Positions 15,655 through 23,495 of a DNA stretch of 27,192 nucleotides are shown one piece after another. Origin of the DNA: JBCDAP01 sp038747915 (lineage in GTDB: Bacteria; Planctomycetota; Phycisphaerae; Phycisphaerales; UBA1924); the NCBI GenBank assembly GCA_038747915.1, contig JBCDJJ010000049.1, forward strand, positions 1 to 27,192. Direction: 5' to 3'. A model generated the notes under the pieces. It worked only from the letters and a program-made list of their open reading frames with translations, was not told the origin of the DNA and searched no databases. A program made the translations under genes and the position numbers. The stretch's first letter is position 1. The number at the start of each line of letters is the position of its first letter.

Positions 15655-16512
15655 ATGCCCGCCCATCGCTCGATGCTCATTGTGGCCGCGCTGCTGTGCT
15701 CATCCGCGCAGGCCACGTTGACCATCAACAATGGGCTGGACACCAACACCTTCGACGCCATCACCACCGAGACGCTCTTCATCACCGACAGCACCACCGG
15801 CGATCCGACCTCCATCGATATCCGTGAGAACGCCGAGCTCGGCGAGAGCATCTTCAACACGAGCCTCATCACGGATCTCAACTCCTCGGCAGTCGTGAAC
15901 GGTGCCACGCTTACGAGCGATGCCATCGCCCGGAACAACAGCTCCATCACACTCAACGAGGCGATCGTCGAAGGCGGCCTCATCACCGCCAACACGAGCA
16001 CCGCCATCGTCAACGGCGCGACCATCGACCGCTACGTCGAAGCCTGCAACGACAGCAACATCCACATCATCGACGGCTCCTTTGCGGGCGAGGTCCAGGC
16101 CCGAGACAGCAGCACCATGCAGATCATGGGCGGCGAGTTCGATGACCGTGTCGAAGCCGCCGAACGCGCCGTCCTCGAGGTCTTCGGCGGAACCCTCTCC
16201 ACGCCAGGCTCTGACCATCAGGACATCGGTCTCGCGGCGCGTGGACTGAGCACGATCTACATCTACGGCATCAACTTCCAGATCAACGGTCTCGACGTCG
16301 ACTACGGCGAGATCACCCTCACCTCGGGCGTGCTCACCGGCACACTCTCCGATGGCACCGACATCGAGACCCTCATCGCCCGCGAGCGCCAGCGCGTCCG
16401 AGGCACGCGGTACACCGGCACCATCATCCTCGTCGAGCAGCCCGTCCCAACGCCGGGTGGTGCATCCCTGCTTGCACTCAGTGCATCGATCACACGACGG
16501 CGCCGATGCTGA
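15655..16512 (+). CDS. Secreted beta-helix-like repeat protein with PEP-CTERM-like tail (copy 2)
   Basis: A 285-residue paralog of the gene ending at 15361. It has the same order: signal peptide (MLIVAALLCSSAQA), an N-terminal block (NNGLDTNTFD), repeats of about 18-21 residues with recurring short strands and turns (SAVVNGATL, AIVNGATI, IHIIDGSF, MQIMGGEF, LEVFGGTL), the block SGVLTGTL, then P-T-P-G, a hydrophobic segment and RRRRC. The ATG at 15655 follows AGAGAAGAG. The two copies have diverged evenly along their length, so the duplication is not recent. The gene is convergent with the sigma-factor fusion gene, 54 bases away, with no evident terminator between them. Confidence 0.88.
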   Translation: MPAHRSMLIVAALLCSSAQATLTINNGLDTNTFDAITTETLFITDSTTGDPTSIDIRENAELGESIFNTSLITDLNSSAVVNGATLTSDAIARNNSSITLNEAIVEGGLITANTSTAIVNGATIDRYVEACNDSNIHIIDGSFAGEVQARDSSTMQIMGGEFDDRVEAAERAVLEVFGGTLSTPGSDHQDIGLAARGLSTIYIYGINFQINGLDVDYGEITLTSGVLTGTLSDGTDIETLIARERQRVRGTRYTGTIILVEQPVPTPGGASLLALSASITRRRRC

Positions 16513-16566
16513 CCACACCGCCGAGTCGATTCGCTCATTGAACCACGCGCAACGATCGCGCCCGGT

Positions 16567-18048
16567 TCACCGCGCGGGCGTGCGCACCATCCACTCCGCC
16601 GAGCCACCCCCGGCGCGTGCCAGCCACCGGCACACGTTCACATAGAAATCGCCCCGGTAGCTCGCGTGCCCACCGATCCGCTCCGGCATGAACTCGTTTA
16701 CCACCACCGCGCGCCCACCGTCGATCGACCCCACCGCCAGCACCGGCATGATCCCGCCGTTCGGCAGTCGCTCGATGTGATGCGTGGGCTCGGGACGATC
16801 CGATCGCTCGATCAGCACCGTCGAGCCCTTCGCCATCAGGCACACCGGCCCACACCCGCCGACCTCGAGCGTCGTCCCCGGTGCCATCCCGGGGATCACC
16901 TCGTGCCCGCGCACCACCCGCGCTGGGCGAGGCAGCCCGTGCGCACCAGGTGTGTGGTGCTCCGCGGCACGCTCGGCCAGCATGAGTCGCATCACGCGCG
17001 GATCGCCGAGCCCCGGTAGATTCGACCCCGCAAAGTGCTCGTTCAAGAGCCCCACCCCCATCTCTACAGCCCGCACCACCGCGTCCAGCGCCCGCGGCAC
17101 CATCGCGATCACCGTGCCCAGATAGATCACATCAAGCTCGCGGTACAGCGCACGCGCATCCGTCACATCAATCACCCCACCCGCGAGCCCGTACTCCCGC
17201 ACCACACGCTCGATCCCGCCGACCGACCCCGTCCCCGGCTCCACCAACGCCGCGAGTTCCAACCCCTCCCGATCGAGCAGCGGCACCGATCGCACCTGCC
17301 CCTCCACACCGATGTGCCACCCTTCGTCCGTCGGCGTCCGCATCGACAGCTCGCTCACCAACACGCCCACGCGAATCGGCCGGATGTGTTCACTGCTTGG
17401 CGCCGACCCATCCCCCTCACCCCGCGGTGCGCGCACTCGCCCGCGCAGCGGCGCATCACCCACCGGCCACTCCACCCCGAGCTCCGACGCATCGAGCAAC
17501 GCTCCGAGCCGCTCCACCGCGCCCGCGATCCGCCGGCTCGCGGTCGCCCCGCTCACCCCGAGCCAGTCCGCCACCGCTGCCACCGTCCACCGCTCGAAGT
17601 ACCGCCGCTCGATGAGCGCCCGATCCCCATCATCGAGCGACCCCATCGCAGCACGCACGGCCTCACCGGTCACCCCCGCGCCCAAATCCGGCCCCGCGCC
17701 CTGCCGCGCCGCTGTGCGGAGCACCCACTGCGCCCGCCGCCGCCACTCCCGCGCCCGATGCCGCGACACGTCCGCGCACACCGACCGAGCCGTCGCTGCG
17801 AGCCATCCACCCACCGATGTCTCGATCCGAGCCCGATGCCGCAGGTACCGCACCAGCACCTCCTGCACCGCATCCGCCACATCGCCCGGCTCCCTGGCAT
17901 ATCGCCGGCACAACCCCTCAACCCTCGCTGTCAACGCCACATCGACGCCCATCGGACCAGACCGATCACTCCACCCCACACCGCACCCCGCTGCGCCCCC
18001 ACGCTCACCGAGCTCGATCCCGACACGCTCATCGCTCACACCGGCCAT
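16567..18048 (-). CDS. ECF-type sigma factor fused to a ThuA/class I amidotransferase-like domain
   Basis: A 493-residue protein with two modules. Residues ~38-105 are sigma region 2 (YAREPGDVADAVQEVLVRYL, then the basic helix after GGWLAATARSV). Residues ~130-185 are region 4, with AVADWLGVSGATASRRIAG as the -35-recognising HTH. After a Gly/Pro-rich linker (~191-222), residues ~223-480 form an alpha/beta domain. Its strand-loop patterns (IRVGVLVSE; LDVIYLGTVI; GVGLLNEHFAGSN; AVVVNEFMPERIGG; YRGDFYVNVCRWLA) recall ThuA-like or GATase1-like folds; no clear catalytic G-x-C-x-G elbow is seen, so it may bind rather than cleave. ECF factors are normally ~180-200 residues. The start is uncertain: ATG at 18048 or 17952; neither has a good ribosome-binding site. 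No anti-sigma gene is adjacent. Confidence 0.78.
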   Translation of the reverse strand: MAGVSDERVGIELGERGGAAGCGVGWSDRSGPMGVDVALTARVEGLCRRYAREPGDVADAVQEVLVRYLRHRARIETSVGGWLAATARSVCADVSRHRAREWRRRAQWVLRTAARQGAGPDLGAGVTGEAVRAAMGSLDDGDRALIERRYFERWTVAAVADWLGVSGATASRRIAGAVERLGALLDASELGVEWPVGDAPLRGRVRAPRGEGDGSAPSSEHIRPIRVGVLVSELSMRTPTDEGWHIGVEGQVRSVPLLDREGLELAALVEPGTGSVGGIERVVREYGLAGGVIDVTDARALYRELDVIYLGTVIAMVPRALDAVVRAVEMGVGLLNEHFAGSNLPGLGDPRVMRLMLAERAAEHHTPGAHGLPRPARVVRGHEVIPGMAPGTTLEVGGCGPVCLMAKGSTVLIERSDRPEPTHHIERLPNGGIMPVLAVGSIDGGRAVVVNEFMPERIGGHASYRGDFYVNVCRWLARAGGGSAEWMVRTPAR

Positions 18049-18164
18049 ACCCAAGAATGACGCCGACACCCCCCGATCCGTGCACCGCAATCTTCGAGAA
18101 CTCACGAATTTCGCCGCTCCGACGTGCGCACCGGAGTATCCCCATCGAATGCCGCGGCCCGGTG

Positions 18165-18185
18165 GTGGGAGCGTCTCGCTCCCAC
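18165..18185. repeat. REP-like palindrome 1
   Basis: GTGGGAGCG, loop TCT, CGCTCCCAC: a perfect 9-bp stem with a 3-base loop. The same core GGGAGCG recurs in the palindrome at 18219-18239. No U-tract follows, so it is better explained as a dispersed palindromic element than as a terminator. Confidence 0.8.
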
Positions 18186-18218
18186 GGCCAGCCGCCGACC
18201 CGCTCCGCCTGAATGTTC

Positions 18219-18239
18219 GCGGGAGCGGGACGCTCCCGC
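18219..18239. repeat. REP-like palindrome 2
   Basis: GCGGGAGCG, loop GGA, CGCTCCCGC: a perfect 9-bp stem with a 3-base loop, differing from palindrome 1 by one compensated base pair and the loop. The compensated change (T-A to C-G at the second stem position) shows the pairing itself is conserved. Confidence 0.8.
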
Positions 18240-18301
18240 CACCGCATCGAGAAACACGAACCGCCAATTGGCCTCTCGCAGAGCTGACCCAAGTCGGGTG
18301 C

Positions 18302-18328
18302 CCGGCTACTCGCAAAGCGAGAAGCCGG
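18302..18328. repeat. Palindrome 3, different core
   Basis: CCGGCTACTCGC, loop AAA, GCGAGAAGCCGG: a 12-position stem with a single A-A mismatch. Its sequence is unrelated to palindromes 1 and 2, so two palindrome families sit side by side. Confidence 0.75.
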
Positions 18329-18532
18329 TTCGCACATCCCAGCTCATCAACACCGCGGAGACGCCGCCACACAACCACGCCGGTGTCCTCATCACTCATT
18401 CTGTTGAACGCTGCGGGCGCCACGGAGAGGCCACGGCAGCAGCTTCTCCACGATCAAGTTGGATTTGATTGGGTTCACCAGGCGCCATCACATGGCGAAG
18501 ACTGTGGCTCGATCGTCTCATGGAACCCGCGG

Positions 18533-19669
18533 CTACGTACCCTGGAATATCGTCGCCCCAACAAGACAGGCAGGACAGAGCAGGCCGTAGTACGAGCGGT
18601 CATCAAGCGGATTGAACTTAGCATGATTCGCTGCTCGATACGCGCCGCCAAGATCGTTGGCCTGCACCCGCGCGATACACAGCATGTACTGCTCACAAAG
18701 AGGGCATCGCGTCCCAACAGGGTCCTGATCCCATGCGATGTACCCACCACAATTGGATGAGCGGACGAGATGCAGAAACTGCGAGGACTCGTAAGGACTC
18801 CGAAAATGATCACCCTCGATGAGCCGCCACGACCCCAGTACCCACATCTGCTCGGCGCTCTTTTGATAGAACTCGGTCGCAGTTGAGAGTTGAGAGAGCG
18901 GCGTGGCATCACCATCTACGGAGAGCTGCCAGAACTCAACCGCTTTGTGATCCGAAAGATGGAGTGGGATGCGGAGTCTGCTGCCATCGATCTCAAGAGC
19001 CATACCGGGTGGCCGCGTGAGATCGATCTCTATCAAGTACCGACGAGTATTTGCCTTCTCCGCAACCTCTCCCGTCAACGGACCGAGCGCGCTGACCGCG
19101 GCGCGCCGGTCGTCCTTTTCGCAAGGAACAAGCTCACAGCCACACCGCAAGAAGAGATCCCGCTTCTGCCACCGACCGTTGACCGCTTGCGGAACCCACC
19201 CCGCCGACCACAAGGACTCCCACTCATCGATCGGCTGTGCACCGGTCGTGTGTGTCGAGAGTAACCCTTCGACATCAACCCAATACCGATACTCGTCACC
19301 GTTGCACTTGTACAGCGATGAGATCCTCTCTCGCTGCGCCGGTGACGCCCCGATGAGCACGAAATCGTGTGAGACGAATTGCCGATCAACGATCTCATCG
19401 AGAAAAGGCCGAGCTCGGCCTGGCCCCGTGGCCTCAAGCTGCGCGATGAGCAAGGCTTGGGCCGAGCGGTCACAATCACCAAATCGAGGGTTCGGTGTCG
19501 TCTTCAGCTCGATTGCTTGCTGCACGAATGATGCGGCGACATCGGCATCAAGTGCACGAAGTGCGCGTGCGGCTCTGATCTCTGGCTCCGGAAGGGAGAA
19601 GTCCCACGATGCGATGCGTTGAAAATGTCGTTCTATGGCTTCGACCAGATCTGCCTTGGAGTTGACCAC
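18533..19669 (-). CDS. Hypothetical protein with Cys-pair (zinc-ribbon-like) C-terminus
   Basis: A 378-residue protein that I do not recognise. The N-terminal ~100 residues are helical (DLVEAIERHFQRIAS and following, rich in Ala and Arg). The C-terminus has Cys307 in NCGGY, Cys322 and Cys325 in RCPLC, Cys331, and Cys365 and Cys368 in LLCPACL, a layout able to bind one or two zinc ions. Another Cys cluster (RCGCELVPC, 176-183) lies in the middle. There is no signal peptide, so it is probably cytoplasmic. The GTG start at 19669 is four bases after the lepA stop, with GGGGAG as ribosome-binding site inside the lepA end, so it is co-transcribed with lepA. Third-position GC is lower than in lepA. 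Confidence 0.8.
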   Translation of the reverse strand: MVNSKADLVEAIERHFQRIASWDFSLPEPEIRAARALRALDADVAASFVQQAIELKTTPNPRFGDCDRSAQALLIAQLEATGPGRARPFLDEIVDRQFVSHDFVLIGASPAQRERISSLYKCNGDEYRYWVDVEGLLSTHTTGAQPIDEWESLWSAGWVPQAVNGRWQKRDLFLRCGCELVPCEKDDRRAAVSALGPLTGEVAEKANTRRYLIEIDLTRPPGMALEIDGSRLRIPLHLSDHKAVEFWQLSVDGDATPLSQLSTATEFYQKSAEQMWVLGSWRLIEGDHFRSPYESSQFLHLVRSSNCGGYIAWDQDPVGTRCPLCEQYMLCIARVQANDLGGAYRAANHAKFNPLDDRSYYGLLCPACLVGATIFQGT

Positions 19670-19673
19670 ACTC

Positions 19674-21476
19674 TCACTCCCCCTGATCCAACACCGCCAT
19701 AAACGCTTCCTGCGGGATGTTCACACTCCCGATGCTCTTCATCTTCTTCTTCCCCTTCTTCTGCTTCTCGAGCAGCTTCCGCTTCCGCGTCACATCGCCG
19801 CCGTAGCACTTCGCGGTCACGTTCTTCCGCACGCCCTTGATGCTCTCCCGCGCAATGATCTTCCCACCGATCACCGCCTGCAGCGGGATCTCGAACTGGT
19901 GCCGGTCGATCTGCTTCTTCAGCTTGAGCAGCAGCGACCGCCCGCGCTTGTCGGCGGTCTCCTTGTGCGAGATGAAGCTCAGCGCCTGCACCACCTCGCC
20001 GTTGATCAGCACATCCACCTTCGCCAGGCTCTCCTTGAAGAACCCCGTCACCTCGTAGTCCATCGTCGCATAGCCCGAGGTCATGCTCTTGAGCTTGTCG
20101 TAGAAGTCGTACATGATCTCGGCCAGCGGGATCTCGAAGGTCATCATCTGCCGCGATTCGCCGAGCGACTGCTGATTCTTGAAGATCGCTCGCCGGGCCA
20201 AACACAGGTTCATCACGTCGCCCACGTGCTCGCCCATCACGATCAGCTCGACCCGCGCCACCGGCTCGCGGAGCTCTTCCCAGAGCGACTGGTCGGGCAG
20301 GTCCGCCGGGCTCTCGATGATCTTCGTCGTGCCGTCGCGCAGCGCCAACTCGTAGGTCACGTTCGGCGCGGTCTGCACCACCTCCACGCCCGCTTCACGC
20401 TCCAGCCGCTCCTGGATGATGTCCATGTGCAGCAGCCCCAGGAACCCGCACCGGAACCCAAACCCGAGCGCGTCCGAATGCACCGCTTGGTAGCTGAACG
20501 ACGCGTCGTTGAGCGCCAGCTTCTCCATGCCCTCGCGCAGCGCCTCGAAGTCTGATCGCTTCTTGTCGTCGCTCGTCGCGGGATAGAAGTCGCAGAACAC
20601 CATCTGCCGCGGCTCTTCGTACCCCGGCAGCGCCTCGGGCGCCGGATCGCTCTCCATCGTGATCGTGTCGCCGACACGCACCTCGCTCAGGCTCTTGATG
20701 TTGGCGATCAGGAAGCCCGTCTCGCCCGGTCCGAGCGCCTGGCACTTCGTCGGCTTCGGTGTGAGCTTGCCCAGCTCGGTGACCGTGAACGTGCGCTCGG
20801 TCCCCATCATCCGGATCTTGTCGCCCTGCCGGAGCGTGCCGTCGAACACACGCACCGACACCACCACGCCGCGGTAATCGTCGTAGTGGCTATCGAAGAT
20901 CAGCGCCCGCGTTTGCGGCATCTCCGACTCGCGCGGCTCGGGCAGCTTCGCGCAGATCCGCCCCAACAACTCGTCGATCCCCTGCCCCGTCTTCGCCGAG
21001 ACATAGATGCACTCCTCGGCGGGCAGCCCGAGCACCTGCTCGATCTCCATCGCCACATCGTCCGGCCGTGCCGCGGGCAGATCGATTTTGTTGACCACCG
21101 TGATGATCTCGAGATCGTTCTCGATCGCGAGGTACGCATTGGCCACCGTCTGTGCCTCCACGCCCTGCGTCGAGTCGACCACCAGCACCGCGCCCTCGCA
21201 CGCGGTCAGCGCCCGGCTCACCTCGTACGAGAAGTCCACGTGCCCCGGGGTATCGATGAAATTGAGCATGTGGGCCGCGCCCTCGTGCTCGTGCGTCACC
21301 GTCACGCTCGACGCCTTGATCGTGATCCCGCGCTCACGCTCCAGATCCATCGAATCCAGAAGCTGCTCGCGTGCCTCGCGGTCCGACACCGCCCGCGTCG
21401 CCTGCAGCAGGCGGTCCGACAGCGTCGACTTGCCGTGGTCGATGTGCGCAATGATCGAGAAGTTGCGGATGTTCAT
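19674..21476 (-). CDS. lepA: Elongation factor 4 (LepA)
   Basis: A 600-residue translational GTPase, the usual length of LepA/EF4, which acts on stalled or mis-translocated ribosomes. GTPase motifs are G1 AHIDHGKST (10-18), G2 RGITIKA, G3 DTPGHVDF, G4 NKIDLP and G5 SAKTGQG. The C-terminal half includes the EF-G-like domains and the LepA-specific C-terminal domain (KKQIDRHQFEIPLQAVIGGK, then TAKCYGGDVTRKRKLLEKQK). The start context MNIRNFSIIAHIDHGK is typical. It heads an operon with the Cys-rich hypothetical gene. Confidence 0.98.
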   Translation of the reverse strand: MNIRNFSIIAHIDHGKSTLSDRLLQATRAVSDREAREQLLDSMDLERERGITIKASSVTVTHEHEGAAHMLNFIDTPGHVDFSYEVSRALTACEGAVLVVDSTQGVEAQTVANAYLAIENDLEIITVVNKIDLPAARPDDVAMEIEQVLGLPAEECIYVSAKTGQGIDELLGRICAKLPEPRESEMPQTRALIFDSHYDDYRGVVVSVRVFDGTLRQGDKIRMMGTERTFTVTELGKLTPKPTKCQALGPGETGFLIANIKSLSEVRVGDTITMESDPAPEALPGYEEPRQMVFCDFYPATSDDKKRSDFEALREGMEKLALNDASFSYQAVHSDALGFGFRCGFLGLLHMDIIQERLEREAGVEVVQTAPNVTYELALRDGTTKIIESPADLPDQSLWEELREPVARVELIVMGEHVGDVMNLCLARRAIFKNQQSLGESRQMMTFEIPLAEIMYDFYDKLKSMTSGYATMDYEVTGFFKESLAKVDVLINGEVVQALSFISHKETADKRGRSLLLKLKKQIDRHQFEIPLQAVIGGKIIARESIKGVRKNVTAKCYGGDVTRKRKLLEKQKKGKKKMKSIGSVNIPQEAFMAVLDQGE

Positions 21477-21488
21477 AGAAGGTGGTCC

Positions 21489-21515
21489 GCCCGACGCCCA
21501 CCGGCGTCATCGGGC
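21489..21515 (-). promoter_or_regulatory. Hairpin in the lepA leader
   Basis: GACGCC, a 4-base loop and GGCGTC form the inner stem (21493-21508); GCCC and GGGC extend it with a 3-base bulge. It ends about 12 bases before the lepA ATG and no good ribosome-binding site is seen between, so the fold may lower initiation. The role is inferred only. Confidence 0.35.
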
Positions 21516-21662
21516 TTTGTTCGGAGAGCCTGAAACCCCAGATTCACCGCGCTGCGGGCCCACCGCGAGCACAACCGACCGCGGTCCGGGGCACGCATCG
21601 TAGAGGTCCTCTGCTCCATCCGCGCCAAATCGCACAGTTTCACTCTTTTTTCCACTCTTGAA

Positions 21663-21690
21663 TTGGCGCACGCGTCTCCCCAGTTATGCT
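21663..21690 (+). promoter_or_regulatory. Sigma70-like promoter of the first choice-of-anchor-E-like gene
   Basis: TTGGCG (21663-21668), 16-base spacer, TATGCT (21685-21690). The leader to the ATG at 21792 is about 95 bases. Confidence 0.55.
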
Positions 21691-21791
21691 CCTTGCGGCA
21701 GCCGCACACTGCCAGAGGAGTCGTGGTCCTTGTGGGCCTCGTCATGACATAGAGAGACTTGTCCCCCGCACAGGGACGGGAGTGTTGTTTC

Positions 21792-22484
21792 ATGAAGCTC
21801 ATCAGTGCTGCAGCTATCGCTGCGCTCGCAGGATCGGCATCCGCCTCACTCATCGTCGACGGCAACATGGCCTTCGACACGCTCGACTTCACGAATGTCG
21901 ATGTGGGCTCCGCAGCCTTCGTCGTCGGTCAGCTTCAGAAGTTTGATGAGTCGCTCGGCCCGCTGCTCAGGGTCACCCTGACCCTCGACGCCACCGTCTT
22001 CGACGGGAGCATCACCCACGACAACGAGGGCGGCAACCCGTCCGAGGTCACCCTCGGCATCGGCGCCGAGGTGCAGGCGACCGCCATGGGCGCCCCTGCA
22101 GCAACAGCCCTGGTGGCCATCCCCGTGGTCGAAGAGACCGCCATGGTCGACGCCGACAACGACGGCGACGCCGACTTCGTCGGCTCCGACTCGTTCACCA
22201 TCGACGGCGGCGAAGCCTCCGACTCCGATACCAAAGACTCCATCGACGACAGCTTCCCGGTCGACTTCTTCATCGCAGCCCCCGGCGATGACACCTTCGA
22301 TGTTGAACTCGACCCCCGGGTCTTCACCTTCCTGAGCACCGATGGCGGCTTCGGCCCGATCGACCCCAACCCGGGTCTCACCAGCGGCACCGTTACCGTC
22401 AAGTACACCTTTGTGCCGAGCCCGGGCGCTACCGGCCTCGTCACCATCGCCGGACTCGTCGCCCTCCGCCGCCGCCGCGGCTGA
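21792..22484 (+). CDS. Secreted choice-of-anchor-E-like protein with PEP-CTERM-like tail (copy 1)
   Basis: A 230-residue exported protein. The signal peptide is MKLISAAAIAALAGSASAS. The body shows the pattern of choice-of-anchor E domains: LQKFDESLGPLLRVTLTLDA, then GSITHDNEGG and a late GTVTVKYTF strand. It is a beta-sandwich-like module found in front of various sorting tails. The middle is very acidic (DADNDGDADF), suggesting calcium binding. The C-terminus has P-S-P-G, a hydrophobic segment and RRRRG. The ATG at 21792 begins the signal peptide, with GGGAG about 11 bases upstream. The next gene is a paralog. Confidence 0.88.
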   Translation: MKLISAAAIAALAGSASASLIVDGNMAFDTLDFTNVDVGSAAFVVGQLQKFDESLGPLLRVTLTLDATVFDGSITHDNEGGNPSEVTLGIGAEVQATAMGAPAATALVAIPVVEETAMVDADNDGDADFVGSDSFTIDGGEASDSDTKDSIDDSFPVDFFIAAPGDDTFDVELDPRVFTFLSTDGGFGPIDPNPGLTSGTVTVKYTFVPSPGATGLVTIAGLVALRRRRG

Positions 22485-22637
22485 GCCGCACGGTCGTCCA
22501 CGAATCAACAAACGCCTCGAGGCCCAACCAGGCACCGGGGCACTTGCATAGGGGCACCGAACCCGGGCCCCCCGCCGAGGAACGACCGCGACTCCGTTGC
22601 AGTTGGATCTATCGGTCTATGTTCTTCAATCTCTCAC

Positions 22638-22665
22638 TTGCAGGGTGTAGATCACGAAGTACAGT
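22638..22665 (+). promoter_or_regulatory. Sigma70-like promoter of the second choice-of-anchor-E-like gene
   Basis: TTGCAG (22638-22643), 16-base spacer, TACAGT (22660-22665). The start of transcription would be near 22672, giving a leader of about 73 bases before the ATG at 22745. A separate promoter means the two paralogs are not necessarily one operon. Confidence 0.55.
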
Positions 22666-22744
22666 CGGGGTGGTAAGAAGTCGCGCTGGGTGTGACCCGG
22701 CGCGTATGCACATCACCCATCTGTGAATCGAGGAGTCTGAAGAG

Positions 22745-23431
22745 ATGAAGAAGCTGATTGCTATCGCATGCGCGCTCGGTGCGGCGCAGGCCGCCTCAGC
22801 CCTCACCGTCATGGGCAACATGGCCACTGACACCGTCACCTACACCGATCTGAGCGTCGGGTCCGCCACCACCGTCATTGGTGCCCTCGACAAGTTCGAC
22901 CCGACCCTCGGACCGCTCGTTTCGGTCACCCTCATCCTCGAGGCCGACACCTCCGCCGGCAGCATCGACTTCGATAATGAGGACGGCAGCCCCTCTGATG
23001 TCGACCTCGGCATCGGCGCCGAGGTCACCGCCAACCCCGTCGGTCTCGCCGCCTTCACCGTCGTTGCGGTCCCCCTCCAAGTCGGCAGCGGCTCGGTCAC
23101 CGGCGACACCGATGGCCCCGCCGACTTCGTCGGCACCGATGCCTTCTCCGTCACCGGTGGCGTCGGTATGGACGACGACTCCTTCACCTCGAGCGTGGCC
23201 GGCGACCTCGCCTTCTTCACCGCCACCTTTGTCGGCGAGACCTTCGACGTCGAGATCGATCCCCAGACCGAGACCTTCCTCAGTACCACCGGCGGCTTCG
23301 GCCCGATCGACCCGGTCCCCGGCCGCACCAGCGGCACCGTCACCGTCAAATACACCTTTGTCCCCACCCCGGGTGTCGCGAGCATCTTCGCTGTCGCTAC
23401 GCTCGCCACGACGCGTCGCCGCCGCGGCTGA
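22745..23431 (+). CDS. Secreted choice-of-anchor-E-like protein with PEP-CTERM-like tail (copy 2)
   Basis: A 228-residue paralog of the gene at 21792-22484. Shared blocks are the signal peptide followed by GNMATDT (GNMAFDT in copy 1), DKFDPTLGPLVSVTLILEA, LGIGAEV, ADFVGTDAF, GGFGPIDP and SGTVTVKYTFVP. The tail is P-T-P-G, a hydrophobic segment and RRRRG. The ATG at 22745 has GAGGAG about ten bases upstream. Compared with copy 1 the central acidic part is shortened and less charged. It is followed by a strong intrinsic terminator. Confidence 0.88.
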   Translation: MKKLIAIACALGAAQAASALTVMGNMATDTVTYTDLSVGSATTVIGALDKFDPTLGPLVSVTLILEADTSAGSIDFDNEDGSPSDVDLGIGAEVTANPVGLAAFTVVAVPLQVGSGSVTGDTDGPADFVGTDAFSVTGGVGMDDDSFTSSVAGDLAFFTATFVGETFDVEIDPQTETFLSTTGGFGPIDPVPGRTSGTVTVKYTFVPTPGVASIFAVATLATTRRRRG

Positions 23432-23464
23432 GTAACGCCACACGCGCAGCAGGTATCCAATGAG

Positions 23465-23495
23465 CAGCGGGCCGATTGCCCGCTGTTTTCGTTTT
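23465..23495 (+). terminator. Rho-independent terminator
   Basis: CAGCGGGC, loop CGATT, GCCCGCTG (8-bp perfect stem, 23465-23485), followed by TTTTCGTTTT. It lies 34 bases after the stop of the second choice-of-anchor-E-like gene. Confidence 0.9.

Larger units (their letters stand above)
18049..18532. other. Intergenic region with three palindromes
   Basis: There is no convincing gene here. The sigma-factor frame stays open on the minus strand to 18423, but its translation runs through the palindromes and looks non-coding. The region holds the promoter of the sigma-factor fusion and the end of the lepA transcript. Three strong hairpins occupy 18165-18328 and are listed separately. Confidence 0.6.
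21477..21791. other. Divergent intergenic region between lepA and a secreted-protein gene
   Basis: This stretch holds no gene. On the lepA side there is a GC-rich leader hairpin (21489-21515). On the other side lies the promoter at 21663-21690, preceded by a T-rich run (21638-21653). No -35/-10 pair for lepA is obvious. Confidence 0.6.

Noticed and set aside
18165..18328. CRISPR-like array
   Set aside because: There are only two related units, each an internal palindrome, with no regular repeats or spacers of uniform length and no cas genes.
18049..18423. N-terminal extension of the sigma-factor fusion to a start at 18423
   Set aside because: The added 125 residues are translated from three palindromes and intergenic sequence and contain no recognisable domain; sigma region 2 begins soon after 18048.
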